From: an uncultured Lacibacter sp. | GTDB taxonomy: Bacteria > Bacteroidota > Bacteroidia > Chitinophagales > Chitinophagaceae | NCBI RefSeq assembly: GCF_946479605.1 | Contig: NZ_CAMLGT010000253.1 | Coordinates: 1-5,461, forward strand | DNA: 5,461 bases | Direction: 5' to 3' | Shown: positions 1 to 5,461 of the stretch, piece after piece | Numbering within the stretch: position 1 is the stretch's first letter | How the letters are laid out: every line of letters starts with the position of its first letter | Program-made: the position numbers and the translations under genes | The notes under the pieces: generated by a model | Database searches by the model: none | Seen by the model: the letters and a program-made list of their open reading frames with translations, nothing else | What the model was told of the DNA's origin: nothing

Positions 1-658
1 CTATCCCCCTCATATAGTTACTGCAAATTTCTCCATCACTTCGTGCTTCTCTACTAATTCTGAATTCATCCACCAATCCTTTAAACCCTCCGGATCCAAA
101 TGAAGGCGCTCCAACAGAAAATTGATTTAATGGAATGCTTGAAAGCGGGTGTGAATATGTTTTTCTTGATGTAAGTTTCCCGTTTAAAAAAATTTTTTAT
201 TCCCCCTTGCCCCAAGTAAAAGCAAGATGATACCATGTATTTGGAAACCATGCTTCTGCCGGAACAGAAAGTGCAACATCTGGATTTTTACTGATGCCTA
301 TACCTGTCCAATAGCCAATTTCAAGCAAGATGCCGTCTACATAATTATAATCCAGCAAATATCCTGCACCGGTAAAATTATCAGGCTTAATCCAAAACTC
401 AACCGTTCCCTCTTGCCTGTTCAAATTAGCAGTTGTGTCAAATTTTAAAAAGGTACTTCCATTACACTGTAACGCCTGACCAAAACGTCCGGTGCTGTAA
501 CCAATATTCTGAGAACTCAACGGTATTTCACCTCCAACTGCATTAATCGTATTATCAAAATTTAGCAACAACAATGTGTTACCATCATTTGTAAGAGGCT
601 GTGTATAACAAACATTAAATCCGGCAAGAAAAGAAAGACAAAAAAACACCAGCTTCAT
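1..658 (-). pseudogene. Secreted LamG/concanavalin A-like domain protein, interrupted by an in-frame TAA and cut by the window edge
   Basis: The start is ATG at 658-656. Residues 1-20 form a Sec signal peptide (hydrophobic core VFFCLSFLAGF, then CYTQ; no proper lipobox). A LamG/jelly-roll (Laminin_G_3-like) domain follows, with LLLLNFDNT near residues 29-37, GRFGQAL at 57-63, GTVEFWIKP at 84-92 and WYHLAFTW at 142-149. Codon 154 is TAA (199-197), giving a 153-residue product that stops in mid-fold. Reading on in the same frame gives KIFLNGKL and then GLVDEFRIS near codons 194-202, the usual last strands of this domain, with no further stop for 65 codons to the window edge. So this is one gene with a single nonsense codon, not a frameshift. 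Such proteins are exported and often bind carbohydrate or sit in larger surface proteins; the substrate is unknown. It has its own promoter (724-754). Alternatives are a sequencing error in a homopolymer-rich spot, or readthrough. The domain call is firm; whether the gene is truly dead is less certain. Confidence 0.75.
197..199 (-). other. Premature in-frame TAA stop inside the LamG domain
   Basis: On the minus strand the codons read GGG GAA TAA AAA ATT TTT around this site, giving G-E-stop-K-I-F. The frame on both sides belongs to the same LamG domain. One base change (for example to AAA, GAA or CAA) would restore it. TAA also ends the 958-residue gene at 887-885, so this is not a reassigned codon. 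The site lies among short G, A and T runs (186-206). Confidence 0.8.
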
Positions 659-723
659 AACATTAGATTTGTTAGTGAGAGTTTGGGGCGTCAGCTGGTA
701 AGCGATAGATTTTCTATAATTCT

Positions 724-754
724 TAAATTTAAAATAAGAGCATCATATTTCAAA
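724..754 (-). promoter_or_regulatory. Bacteroidota-type promoter for the LamG gene
   Basis: On the minus strand there is TTTG (754-751), a 19-bp spacer, then TAAATTTA (731-724). This matches the Bacteroidota -33 TTTG / -7 TAnnTTTG pattern at all but the last base. Transcription would start near 717, leaving a leader of about 60 nt before the ATG at 658. The leader has no clear Shine-Dalgarno sequence, as is normal in this phylum. Confidence 0.5.
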
Positions 755-765
755 GCAAACTGTGT

Positions 766-796
766 AACCTTTTAAGTTCCATTAAAAGATAAGGTT
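766..796. repeat. Imperfect inverted repeat between the receptor gene and the LamG gene
   Basis: AACC plus TTTTAA (766-775) can pair with TTAAAA (782-787) and GGTT (793-796), with a 6-nt loop and a 5-nt one-sided bulge. It lies downstream of the receptor gene on the minus strand, where a terminator would be expected. However, no T-run follows it on that strand and the stem is AT-rich, so I do not call it a terminator. It could be a weak mRNA 3'-end structure or chance. Confidence 0.25.
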
Positions 797-884
797 TTGT
801 TTATTTGAAGTCAGCTGTAAACCCGAAAAGGCTTCCTCCTTGAATTGTCTTGACTCAGTAATTATGGGCTTTAAGTTGTATACA

Positions 885-3761
885 TTATTGTCTACTCCCC
901 ATTCTCACACCAGGTCCACTTCTACCGACGGGGCCACGACGACCTGCACCACCTCCACCAAACTGACGGGGATAGTATGAAATAGTGAGCATGTAAAACT
1001 GCTGCAAGCCATTTGTAACAGTTGTGGTAATAGTATTATTGCTTGAGCCGATCATGATGTTTTTGTTCTGGCGCAGGATATCCATGGCAGAAAATTTCGC
1101 TTCAAGCTGTTTGCTTTTCAGGAAACGATATGTAATATATGCATTCCACAAAGCAGAACTTTGTTTTGTTGAATTATTCTTCACATAATTCAGCGTGTTG
1201 CTGAGCATCATGTGTTTGGGGTAAGAAAGGTTAATGCTTGCTGAGCTGACGTAGTTGGTATTCCTGAATGAACGGAGATTTTCTCCCGATTGTATACTGT
1301 TACTCATGCTCACTGCCTGCGATACCGAGAAGTTCACAATATCACTCAAACTAAAGTAAACCCGCAAACTGTTACTCAGGTTTTGAATGCGTGATACAGA
1401 AAAAATATCATCAATATAGTTAGGCGACTGACTGTTATTAATTGATGCATTATACGAAAGCTGAAGCACATTCTTTTTCATCCGGAACGAAGTGTTCATA
1501 TTACCAAATACCCCCCAATTCCTTCGGCCATCAATATTGATCAGGTAAACATTTTTACGTCCATCGGTCAGGTAAGTACTGCTGTCGGCCACAGCATTCT
1601 TTACAAATCCCATGCTGCCGTTCAAATTAAAATTCATGTCCATCTTTTTATTCCGGGCACCACGGTTGTAACTGAAATTAAATCCAAAGTTGTTTGTGCT
1701 TGAGGGTTTTAAAAACTGGTTACCGTAGTTGAATGAATACACATTGGCACTGTCAATGATAGGAAACAACTGATCAAGCCCCGGTATGGAATAGTTCTTT
1801 GAATGATTAACCCCAAGGTTAATATTATACCCGTTTGTTTTCTGGTAATGATAAGCGATGTTTGAATTTGGCGTAAAGAACGCAAAATCCCTGTTCAGGT
1901 TTCGGTTCTTGAAATTGGACTGATCTCTTTCCCACAAGAACTGTGCGCCAAGGTTTGTAGAAACAGTGAACGAACGGTAAAACCTGTTCGACAGCCTCTT
2001 TGTAAATACTTTCGACAGATTCAACGAAGGTTCTTCTGTTATCCTGTTATTGCTGTGCAGGTTTGTTATCAGCTTGTTTTCTATATACGTTTTGCCAACG
2101 GAATCGAAATCGCTCACATTATATGTAAGATCTGACTGGTTAAAATTAAAATTGTTGGTGAGGCGCATATTGATGTTCCAGAGATTATTGCTGCCAAACA
2201 ACAATCGCTTCAATGCATTATAAGTTACGTTTAATGAATTGCTCCAATTGGATGATTCGGTGTTATACAAACGATTGATATACCTGTTTGTTGCCGGGTT
2301 TACAGCCGATTCAAAATCAGTAAGGGTATTACGTGTGTTCTCATTTTGATTGTAGGAGCTATTATAACGTATCGAAAAACTTTTCAGGTTGCGTTCATCG
2401 CTATCCTTATTTAAAAACGAAGCGCTCAGGTTAATGCTGTTGCTGTTTGTTTTTGATTGAGATGATTCATTGCTTGTACTGATCAGGTTTTTGCTTTCAT
2501 TTTCTGCAATAGTTGAACCTTCTGAAGTTCCTGCCCCAATATTGTTTGTTGCCGAAGCACGGATTGTGATATCCTTATCCATATCACGCTTGTTATACCC
2601 AAGCGACATGGTTTTGGTATCATTATCCTGTAACGAACTACGGTTATTATACTTATAAATTGAATTGCTTCCGGTAGTAGTAACCGCATCTGATTGAGAG
2701 AACAGTGTATTTATATTCCCACGACCCGATACATCAAAATTCAATTCATTCACACGCTGGTTATTGGTGGTTTCAAGAAAACTGTGTTGCACATTTGCTC
2801 CAAGGAAATAAGTTTTATTCACACCCCGCCCGCCAAAATTGGCTACATACCTGTTTCGTGGATTAAAACTTCTGAAGGTTGTTTCGCCCAACAGCGATTG
2901 CAGATCATCAACACTTTTATTAATATTGTTGGTACCACCGCCAAGACCAAGCCTTGTTTTTTTATTATAGGCCTGTAATCCAAAATCAATTTCAAAGCGC
3001 TTGTCGGTACCAAGCCCTGCTCCTCCTTTACCAAAGTAACCACGCTTTTTATCTGCTTTCAGTTTAATGTTCATTGTCAGCAGCGAATCTGCTTCTGTGC
3101 GTTCGGTTATGGGTTTATTGCGGTCGGTCTCTGAATAAACCTGGATTTTTTCAATTGCATTCTTCGGCAGGTTCTGCGTGGCAATGGCAGGGTCGCTTCC
3201 AAAAAAAGGTTTGCCATCAACATACACATTGGTTACCTGTTTGCCATTTACGGTTACAGTACCATCGCCCCAAAGTGTAACACCGGGCACTTTGCGAAGC
3301 ATGTCTTCCACCACAGCATTTGAATCAAGTTTAAAAGCAGCCGGATTTATTTCTAATGTATCACCATTCATACGGATTGGCAGCACCGCTTCAATCACCA
3401 CCTCATCCAGGTTTTTAAAACCTGCAGCTAATTGAATTGTATTAAAGTTGTATGCAGTGTTTATACTATCAAGCTTAATTGTTTTTGAAAATGATTTGTA
3501 CCCTGAAAAGCTGATGCTGATCAGCAAAGGCATATTCAGCGGAACTTTATCGAAGTTAAATTCACCCGATGGGTTTGTCAGCTGGTAGTTGAGCAAAGTA
3601 GAATCACTTTTTTTATATACAAGTACCGTTACAGATTCAAGTGCATAATCGTTGGCCGAATCTTTTACAACTCCTTTTACAGTACCGGCGGGGCTTTCTG
3701 TTTTTACTTGCGAAAAAAGAACAGTGGGTAAAAGCAGCAGCAGGATGGTGATTAATTTCAT
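885..3761 (-). CDS. TonB-dependent receptor-like outer-membrane beta-barrel protein
   Basis: This is a 958-residue outer-membrane protein. Residues 1-18 are a signal peptide (hydrophobic ILLLLLPTVLFSQ). Residues about 27-112 form a carboxypeptidase-regulatory-like Ig-type domain (TVKGVVKD, NPSGEFNF, FSGYKS). A plug-like domain follows at about 118-212, with LDEVVI, VEDMLRKVPGV (151-161), NGKQVTNVYVDGKPFF (172-187) and NAIEKIQVYSE. The rest, about 240-930, is a long run of alternating, Asn/Ser/Tyr-rich strands typical of the OMP_b-brl_3-like barrel of Bacteroidota. It ends MLTISYYPRQF before a Gly/Arg-rich tail (935-958). The length fits the family. Plug and barrel imply ligand uptake or binding energised by TonB, but I see no clear TonB box, and this branch is distant from classical SusC, with no SusD partner here. 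The start overlaps the stop of the upstream propeller gene as ATGA, so translation is probably coupled. The family is clear; the ligand is unknown. Confidence 0.9.
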   Translation of the reverse strand: MKLITILLLLLPTVLFSQVKTESPAGTVKGVVKDSANDYALESVTVLVYKKSDSTLLNYQLTNPSGEFNFDKVPLNMPLLISISFSGYKSFSKTIKLDSINTAYNFNTIQLAAGFKNLDEVVIEAVLPIRMNGDTLEINPAAFKLDSNAVVEDMLRKVPGVTLWGDGTVTVNGKQVTNVYVDGKPFFGSDPAIATQNLPKNAIEKIQVYSETDRNKPITERTEADSLLTMNIKLKADKKRGYFGKGGAGLGTDKRFEIDFGLQAYNKKTRLGLGGGTNNINKSVDDLQSLLGETTFRSFNPRNRYVANFGGRGVNKTYFLGANVQHSFLETTNNQRVNELNFDVSGRGNINTLFSQSDAVTTTGSNSIYKYNNRSSLQDNDTKTMSLGYNKRDMDKDITIRASATNNIGAGTSEGSTIAENESKNLISTSNESSQSKTNSNSINLSASFLNKDSDERNLKSFSIRYNSSYNQNENTRNTLTDFESAVNPATNRYINRLYNTESSNWSNSLNVTYNALKRLLFGSNNLWNINMRLTNNFNFNQSDLTYNVSDFDSVGKTYIENKLITNLHSNNRITEEPSLNLSKVFTKRLSNRFYRSFTVSTNLGAQFLWERDQSNFKNRNLNRDFAFFTPNSNIAYHYQKTNGYNINLGVNHSKNYSIPGLDQLFPIIDSANVYSFNYGNQFLKPSSTNNFGFNFSYNRGARNKKMDMNFNLNGSMGFVKNAVADSSTYLTDGRKNVYLINIDGRRNWGVFGNMNTSFRMKKNVLQLSYNASINNSQSPNYIDDIFSVSRIQNLSNSLRVYFSLSDIVNFSVSQAVSMSNSIQSGENLRSFRNTNYVSSASINLSYPKHMMLSNTLNYVKNNSTKQSSALWNAYITYRFLKSKQLEAKFSAMDILRQNKNIMIGSSNNTITTTVTNGLQQFYMLTISYYPRQFGGGGAGRRGPVGRSGPGVRMGSRQ
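3758..3761 (-). promoter_or_regulatory. ATGA stop/start overlap coupling the propeller and receptor genes
   Basis: On the minus strand ATG (3761-3759) starts the receptor gene and TGA (3760-3758) ends the propeller gene. Such overlaps usually mean one transcript with translational re-initiation. There is no intergenic space for a promoter or terminator between the two genes. Confidence 0.85.
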
Positions 3762-4999
3762 TTGTTTTTGGTCAGGGGTTTCAGGCTGATGATAACGGGG
3801 TTTGATGATGGCTTGCTTGTTTCGAAATAAGTTTTCAGCAACGGTGTATAAACAGGGTTTCTGTGCTTTTCAGCATCTCTTGAACGGAACATGGCATCGG
3901 ATGAAATACTGCTGTACAGTGCTGTTTTATCGTAGTATTGAAAATCCCAGCCAATTACAGGAAGGAATGCGTTTGTACTGTCGGCAGTAATTTTATTGAC
4001 GTTGTAAAAACGGTTGGAGCTTTTTTCAAACAGAAAACGCCTGTCACGCTTTTGATAGTCGAGTGTAAAAAATAAATAATTGCTGATGGGCACAATTCCA
4101 TTGATGCGCCACACTACTGCCGGGTTCGCTTGTTTGTAATCTCTCAACTCATTGGCCGAACTGAATTCTTTTGTAAAGAAAGTTTTAGGCACGGTGTTCT
4201 CAAACGGAAGGACAATATTGTAAAGATTCCTTACACTATCAGTAGTTAACTGGTAAATGGAATAAGTAAACGGCCGTGTAAACAATAACGTATTGGCTTC
4301 ATCACCTATTGCAAAATCAATATTGGTTGGATCGGATAAATAAGACGCTGTTCGTTTAGCATAAGGAAAATATGCACCGATGGTTTTATTACCATCTGAA
4401 ACTTTAAGTTCATAATCAACGGAATCTTTTGCACTCTTATCGGCAAGCATTAAGCTGTACACCCATTGTTGCGGAGCAAGAGGTGCAGGGTTCGCCATAA
4501 AAATAGTAAAGTCGGGTAATTCAGTGATCTGCTCTTTTTGAACATCAGCTAAATTATAAAGTACGGCTCTGCCGTATTTCGTAGTGCTTTTAGAGAAAGG
4601 CTTACGTAGTAATTCTTCCATTTCCTGCCTTGTTGGACGAAAGTTCCTATTGATCTGCATCAGGTAGAGTTTATTCTCTTTCTCCAACCAGCGCATGTTT
4701 GCAATAGTATGTTTATCGTCTTTATACTTCTTTACAAACTTTCCCTGCTTATCAAAAAAATACAATGCCTGTGTATCGTAATCGAAAATGATGAAGTATT
4801 GATCAGTAACAACCAATCTGCTTATTTGTCCAAACAAACTTTGTTTTGTTGTTTCAAGCGGTATATAGGTTACACTTTCAAACAAACGGGATACGGGTGC
4901 TCCCACGGTAGAAGCCGGATCGAAATACAATGTTTTAGGTGATTGACCGGTTACTACATTGCCAAGAAACAGGAAGAGGGCAACAAGAAAAATTCTCAT
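3758..4999 (-). CDS. Exported 6-bladed beta-propeller protein
   Basis: This 413-residue protein starts with a Sec signal peptide (residues 1 to about 19, hydrophobic core IFLVALFLFLGNVV, cleavage probably near TGQ). There is no lipobox cysteine, so a soluble periplasmic or secreted protein is expected. Residues 41-60 (SVTYIPLETT then LFGQIS) followed by YFIIFD and FFDKQGKFVKKY (81-92) are the hallmark opening blade of the Bacteroidota 6-bladed beta-propeller family (PF17170-like). Later blades are more diverged, for example GDEANTLLFTRPFTYSIYQL and PISNYLFFTLDY. The C-terminus NPVIISLKPL also fits the family's closing strand. The molecular role of this family is poorly known; a binding or scaffolding role at the envelope is my inference. 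It is the first gene of an operon with the outer-membrane receptor-like gene, which it overlaps by 4 bases. The ATG at 4999-4997 directly precedes the signal peptide, which fixes the start; no Shine-Dalgarno sequence is seen. Confidence 0.8.
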   Translation of the reverse strand: MRIFLVALFLFLGNVVTGQSPKTLYFDPASTVGAPVSRLFESVTYIPLETTKQSLFGQISRLVVTDQYFIIFDYDTQALYFFDKQGKFVKKYKDDKHTIANMRWLEKENKLYLMQINRNFRPTRQEMEELLRKPFSKSTTKYGRAVLYNLADVQKEQITELPDFTIFMANPAPLAPQQWVYSLMLADKSAKDSVDYELKVSDGNKTIGAYFPYAKRTASYLSDPTNIDFAIGDEANTLLFTRPFTYSIYQLTTDSVRNLYNIVLPFENTVPKTFFTKEFSSANELRDYKQANPAVVWRINGIVPISNYLFFTLDYQKRDRRFLFEKSSNRFYNVNKITADSTNAFLPVIGWDFQYYDKTALYSSISSDAMFRSRDAEKHRNPVYTPLLKTYFETSKPSSNPVIISLKPLTKNK

Positions 5000-5033
5000 A
5001 AGCTTGTTTGACGAGTTGTTTAAAAAAATCCTG

Positions 5034-5041
5034 CAAAGTAA
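5034..5041 (-). promoter_or_regulatory. Weak candidate -7 element for the propeller-receptor operon
   Basis: The minus strand reads TTACTTTG at 5041-5034, one base off the TAnnTTTG consensus, about 35 nt before the ATG at 4999. No TTTG lies at the expected 19-21 bp upstream; the nearest one is about 28 bp away. This is the best candidate in the leader but only a partial match. Confidence 0.3.
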
Positions 5042-5099
5042 TAGCTGAAATGTTAGCGTATTTCTAAATCAAAGGATAAACGGTTGAATATTCATTTAA

Positions 5100-5122
5100 T
5101 TTTCCTGCGATGTGCAGGAAAA
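5100..5122. repeat. Perfect 9-bp hairpin in the divergent intergenic region
   Basis: TTTTCCTGC (5100-5108) and GCAGGAAAA (5114-5122) are exact reverse complements around a 5-nt loop (GATGT). The stem is T-rich on its 5' side and A-rich on its 3' side on either strand, the reverse of a rho-independent terminator, and no T-run follows on either strand. It lies between two diverging genes, about 100 bp before the propeller start, so an operator or a leader structure is more plausible than a terminator. Confidence 0.5.
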
Positions 5123-5128
5123 AAACGA

Positions 5129-5156
5129 CAGAACGAAACTATCCTGTACCGTTCTG
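5129..5156. repeat. 7-bp inverted repeat CAGAACG / CGTTCTG
   Basis: CAGAACG (5129-5135) is matched by its exact reverse complement CGTTCTG (5150-5156), with 14 bases between. It sits just right of the 9-bp hairpin in the same divergent intergenic region. The spacing would suit a dimeric regulator, but a 7-bp repeat can also occur by chance. Confidence 0.3.
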
Positions 5157-5202
5157 CATGGATCAATTGAAAAGCAGCATCGTTTGCCTCTTTTCATCGT
5201 CA

Positions 5203-5234
5203 TTTCTGCTACTGACACAATTAAATTACCTTTG
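5203..5234 (+). promoter_or_regulatory. Bacteroidota-type promoter for the gene starting at 5272
   Basis: TACCTTTG at 5227-5234 matches the -7 consensus TAnnTTTG exactly. TTTC at 5203-5206, a 3-of-4 match to the -33 TTTG, lies 20 bp upstream, within the usual spacing. The leader to the ATG at 5272 would be about 30 nt and is A-rich without a Shine-Dalgarno sequence. Confidence 0.5.
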
Positions 5235-5271
5235 CCGCTCATCCTGTTGCAAAACAGCAAAACATACAAGC

Positions 5272-5461
5272 ATGGCAAAAAGCAATTTTGGAAAATTTTC
5301 TGGACGTAAAACTAATGCCCAGATCAAAGAAGAATTCCGCCAGGAAAAGAAAAAGGCCCGTGAAGAAAAGAATGCTTACTTCGAAAAGAAGAAAGCAGAA
5401 GAAAAAAGATTAAAGCCCCAAGACACAAGATTCAAGAGACAAGACGAGAGAGACAAGGCAC
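5272..5461 (+). CDS. Charged N-terminal region of a possible rRNA pseudouridine synthase (partial)
   Basis: Sixty-three codons are visible before the window ends, starting MAKSNFGKFSGRK at the ATG 5272-5274 and continuing as a Lys/Glu/Arg-rich, probably helical stretch (EEFRQEKKKAREEKNAYFEKKKAEEKR). The start is supported by an exact -7 promoter element about 40 nt upstream and by an open, strongly biased frame. No catalytic domain is within the window. From memory of the family, Bacteroidota 23S rRNA pseudouridine synthases of the RluB/RsuA type often carry just such a basic extension with FEKKK-like patches before their S4 RNA-binding domain. I therefore propose that identity, but other basic RNA- or ribosome-associated proteins are possible. 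From codon 50 the coding sequence becomes a 7-nt periodic CAAGAnn repeat, giving QDTRFKRQDERD. The gene diverges from the propeller-receptor operon and is probably regulated separately. Confidence 0.5.
   Translation, partial: MAKSNFGKFSGRKTNAQIKEEFRQEKKKAREEKNAYFEKKKAEEKRLKPQDTRFKRQDERDKA
5419..5460 (+). repeat. Heptanucleotide CAAGAnn tandem repeat inside a coding sequence
   Basis: CAAGA begins at 5419, 5426, 5433 and 5440, exactly 7 bases apart, with the last two bases of each unit varying (CA, TT, GA, CG). A degenerate unit, AGAGAGA, occupies 5447-5453 and CAAGGCA occupies 5454-5460, so the 7-nt register is kept to the window edge and may go on. Because 7 is not a multiple of 3, gaining or losing one unit would shift the frame of the host gene. 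Confidence 0.65.

Noticed and set aside
186..206. Possible frameshift in the LamG gene at the G, A and T runs
   Set aside because: Codon-by-codon reading shows the downstream LamG residues are in the same frame as the upstream part (codon low positions stay in register from 200 to 71), so it is a nonsense codon, not a frameshift.
690..822. Near-repeat GTCAGCTGGTAAGC (690-703) and GTCAGCTGTAAAC (810-822) flanking the LamG promoter region
   Set aside because: The similarity is short and imperfect, and another GTCAGCTGGTA lies inside the receptor coding sequence near 3579, so chance is likely.
2470..3435. Several open frames of 62-94 codons opposite or out of frame within the receptor gene
   Set aside because: The 958-residue receptor frame is continuous with clear domains here; the others are shadows of its composition.
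5100..5122. Rho-independent terminator at the 9-bp hairpin
   Set aside because: No gene ends nearby on either strand, and no T-run follows the stem in either direction.
5096..5278. 60-codon open frame on the minus strand in the divergent intergenic region
   Set aside because: It overlaps the plus-strand promoter and the start of the gene at 5272, has no recognisable domain, and contains the hairpin; it looks like chance.
5112..5309. 65-codon plus-strand open frame running into the gene at 5272
   Set aside because: It is out of frame with the MAKSNFG reading frame, begins upstream of the exact -7 promoter element, and has no family resemblance.

Overview
The window looks like chromosomal DNA of a Bacteroidota bacterium, most likely of the Chitinophagaceae/Sphingobacteriia side; I infer this from gene families and signals, not from any search. 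The pointers are a two-domain (carboxypeptidase-regulatory plus plug) outer-membrane beta-barrel protein, a 6-bladed beta-propeller protein of the Bacteroidota type, a LamG-like secreted protein, Bacteroidota-style promoters (TTTG / TAnnTTTG), absence of Shine-Dalgarno sequences before the starts, and moderately low GC.

Layout, left to right. (1) 1-658, minus strand: a secreted LamG/concanavalin A-like protein gene. It is broken by one TAA at 197-199, and the same reading frame then continues without a stop to the window edge with the rest of the LamG fold. (2) 659-884: a 226-bp intergenic stretch with a good promoter for the LamG gene (724-754) and an imperfect inverted repeat (766-796). No convincing terminator is visible for the gene that ends at 885. 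(3) 885-4999, minus strand: a two-gene operon, 6-bladed beta-propeller protein first (4999 to 3758) and a 958-residue outer-membrane beta-barrel receptor-like protein second (3761 to 885), joined by a 4-base ATGA overlap. (4) 5000-5271: a 272-bp divergent intergenic region with a perfect 9-bp hairpin, a second inverted repeat, a weak minus-strand promoter candidate and a good plus-strand one. (5) 5272 to the right edge, plus strand: the start of a gene for a very basic, charged N-terminal region. It resembles the extension in front of Bacteroidota rRNA pseudouridine synthases and runs into a heptanucleotide CAAGAnn repeat at the window edge.

The operon encodes two exported proteins: an outer-membrane plug-and-barrel protein and a propeller protein predicted to be periplasmic or secreted. 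Tight overlap suggests they are made together and may act together at the cell envelope, but the substrate cannot be read from the sequence. The most noteworthy observations are the single in-frame stop in an otherwise intact LamG frame, the 7-nt periodic repeat inside a coding 5' end, and the propeller-receptor pairing. I do not see a clear defence system, mobile element, CRISPR array or RNA gene.
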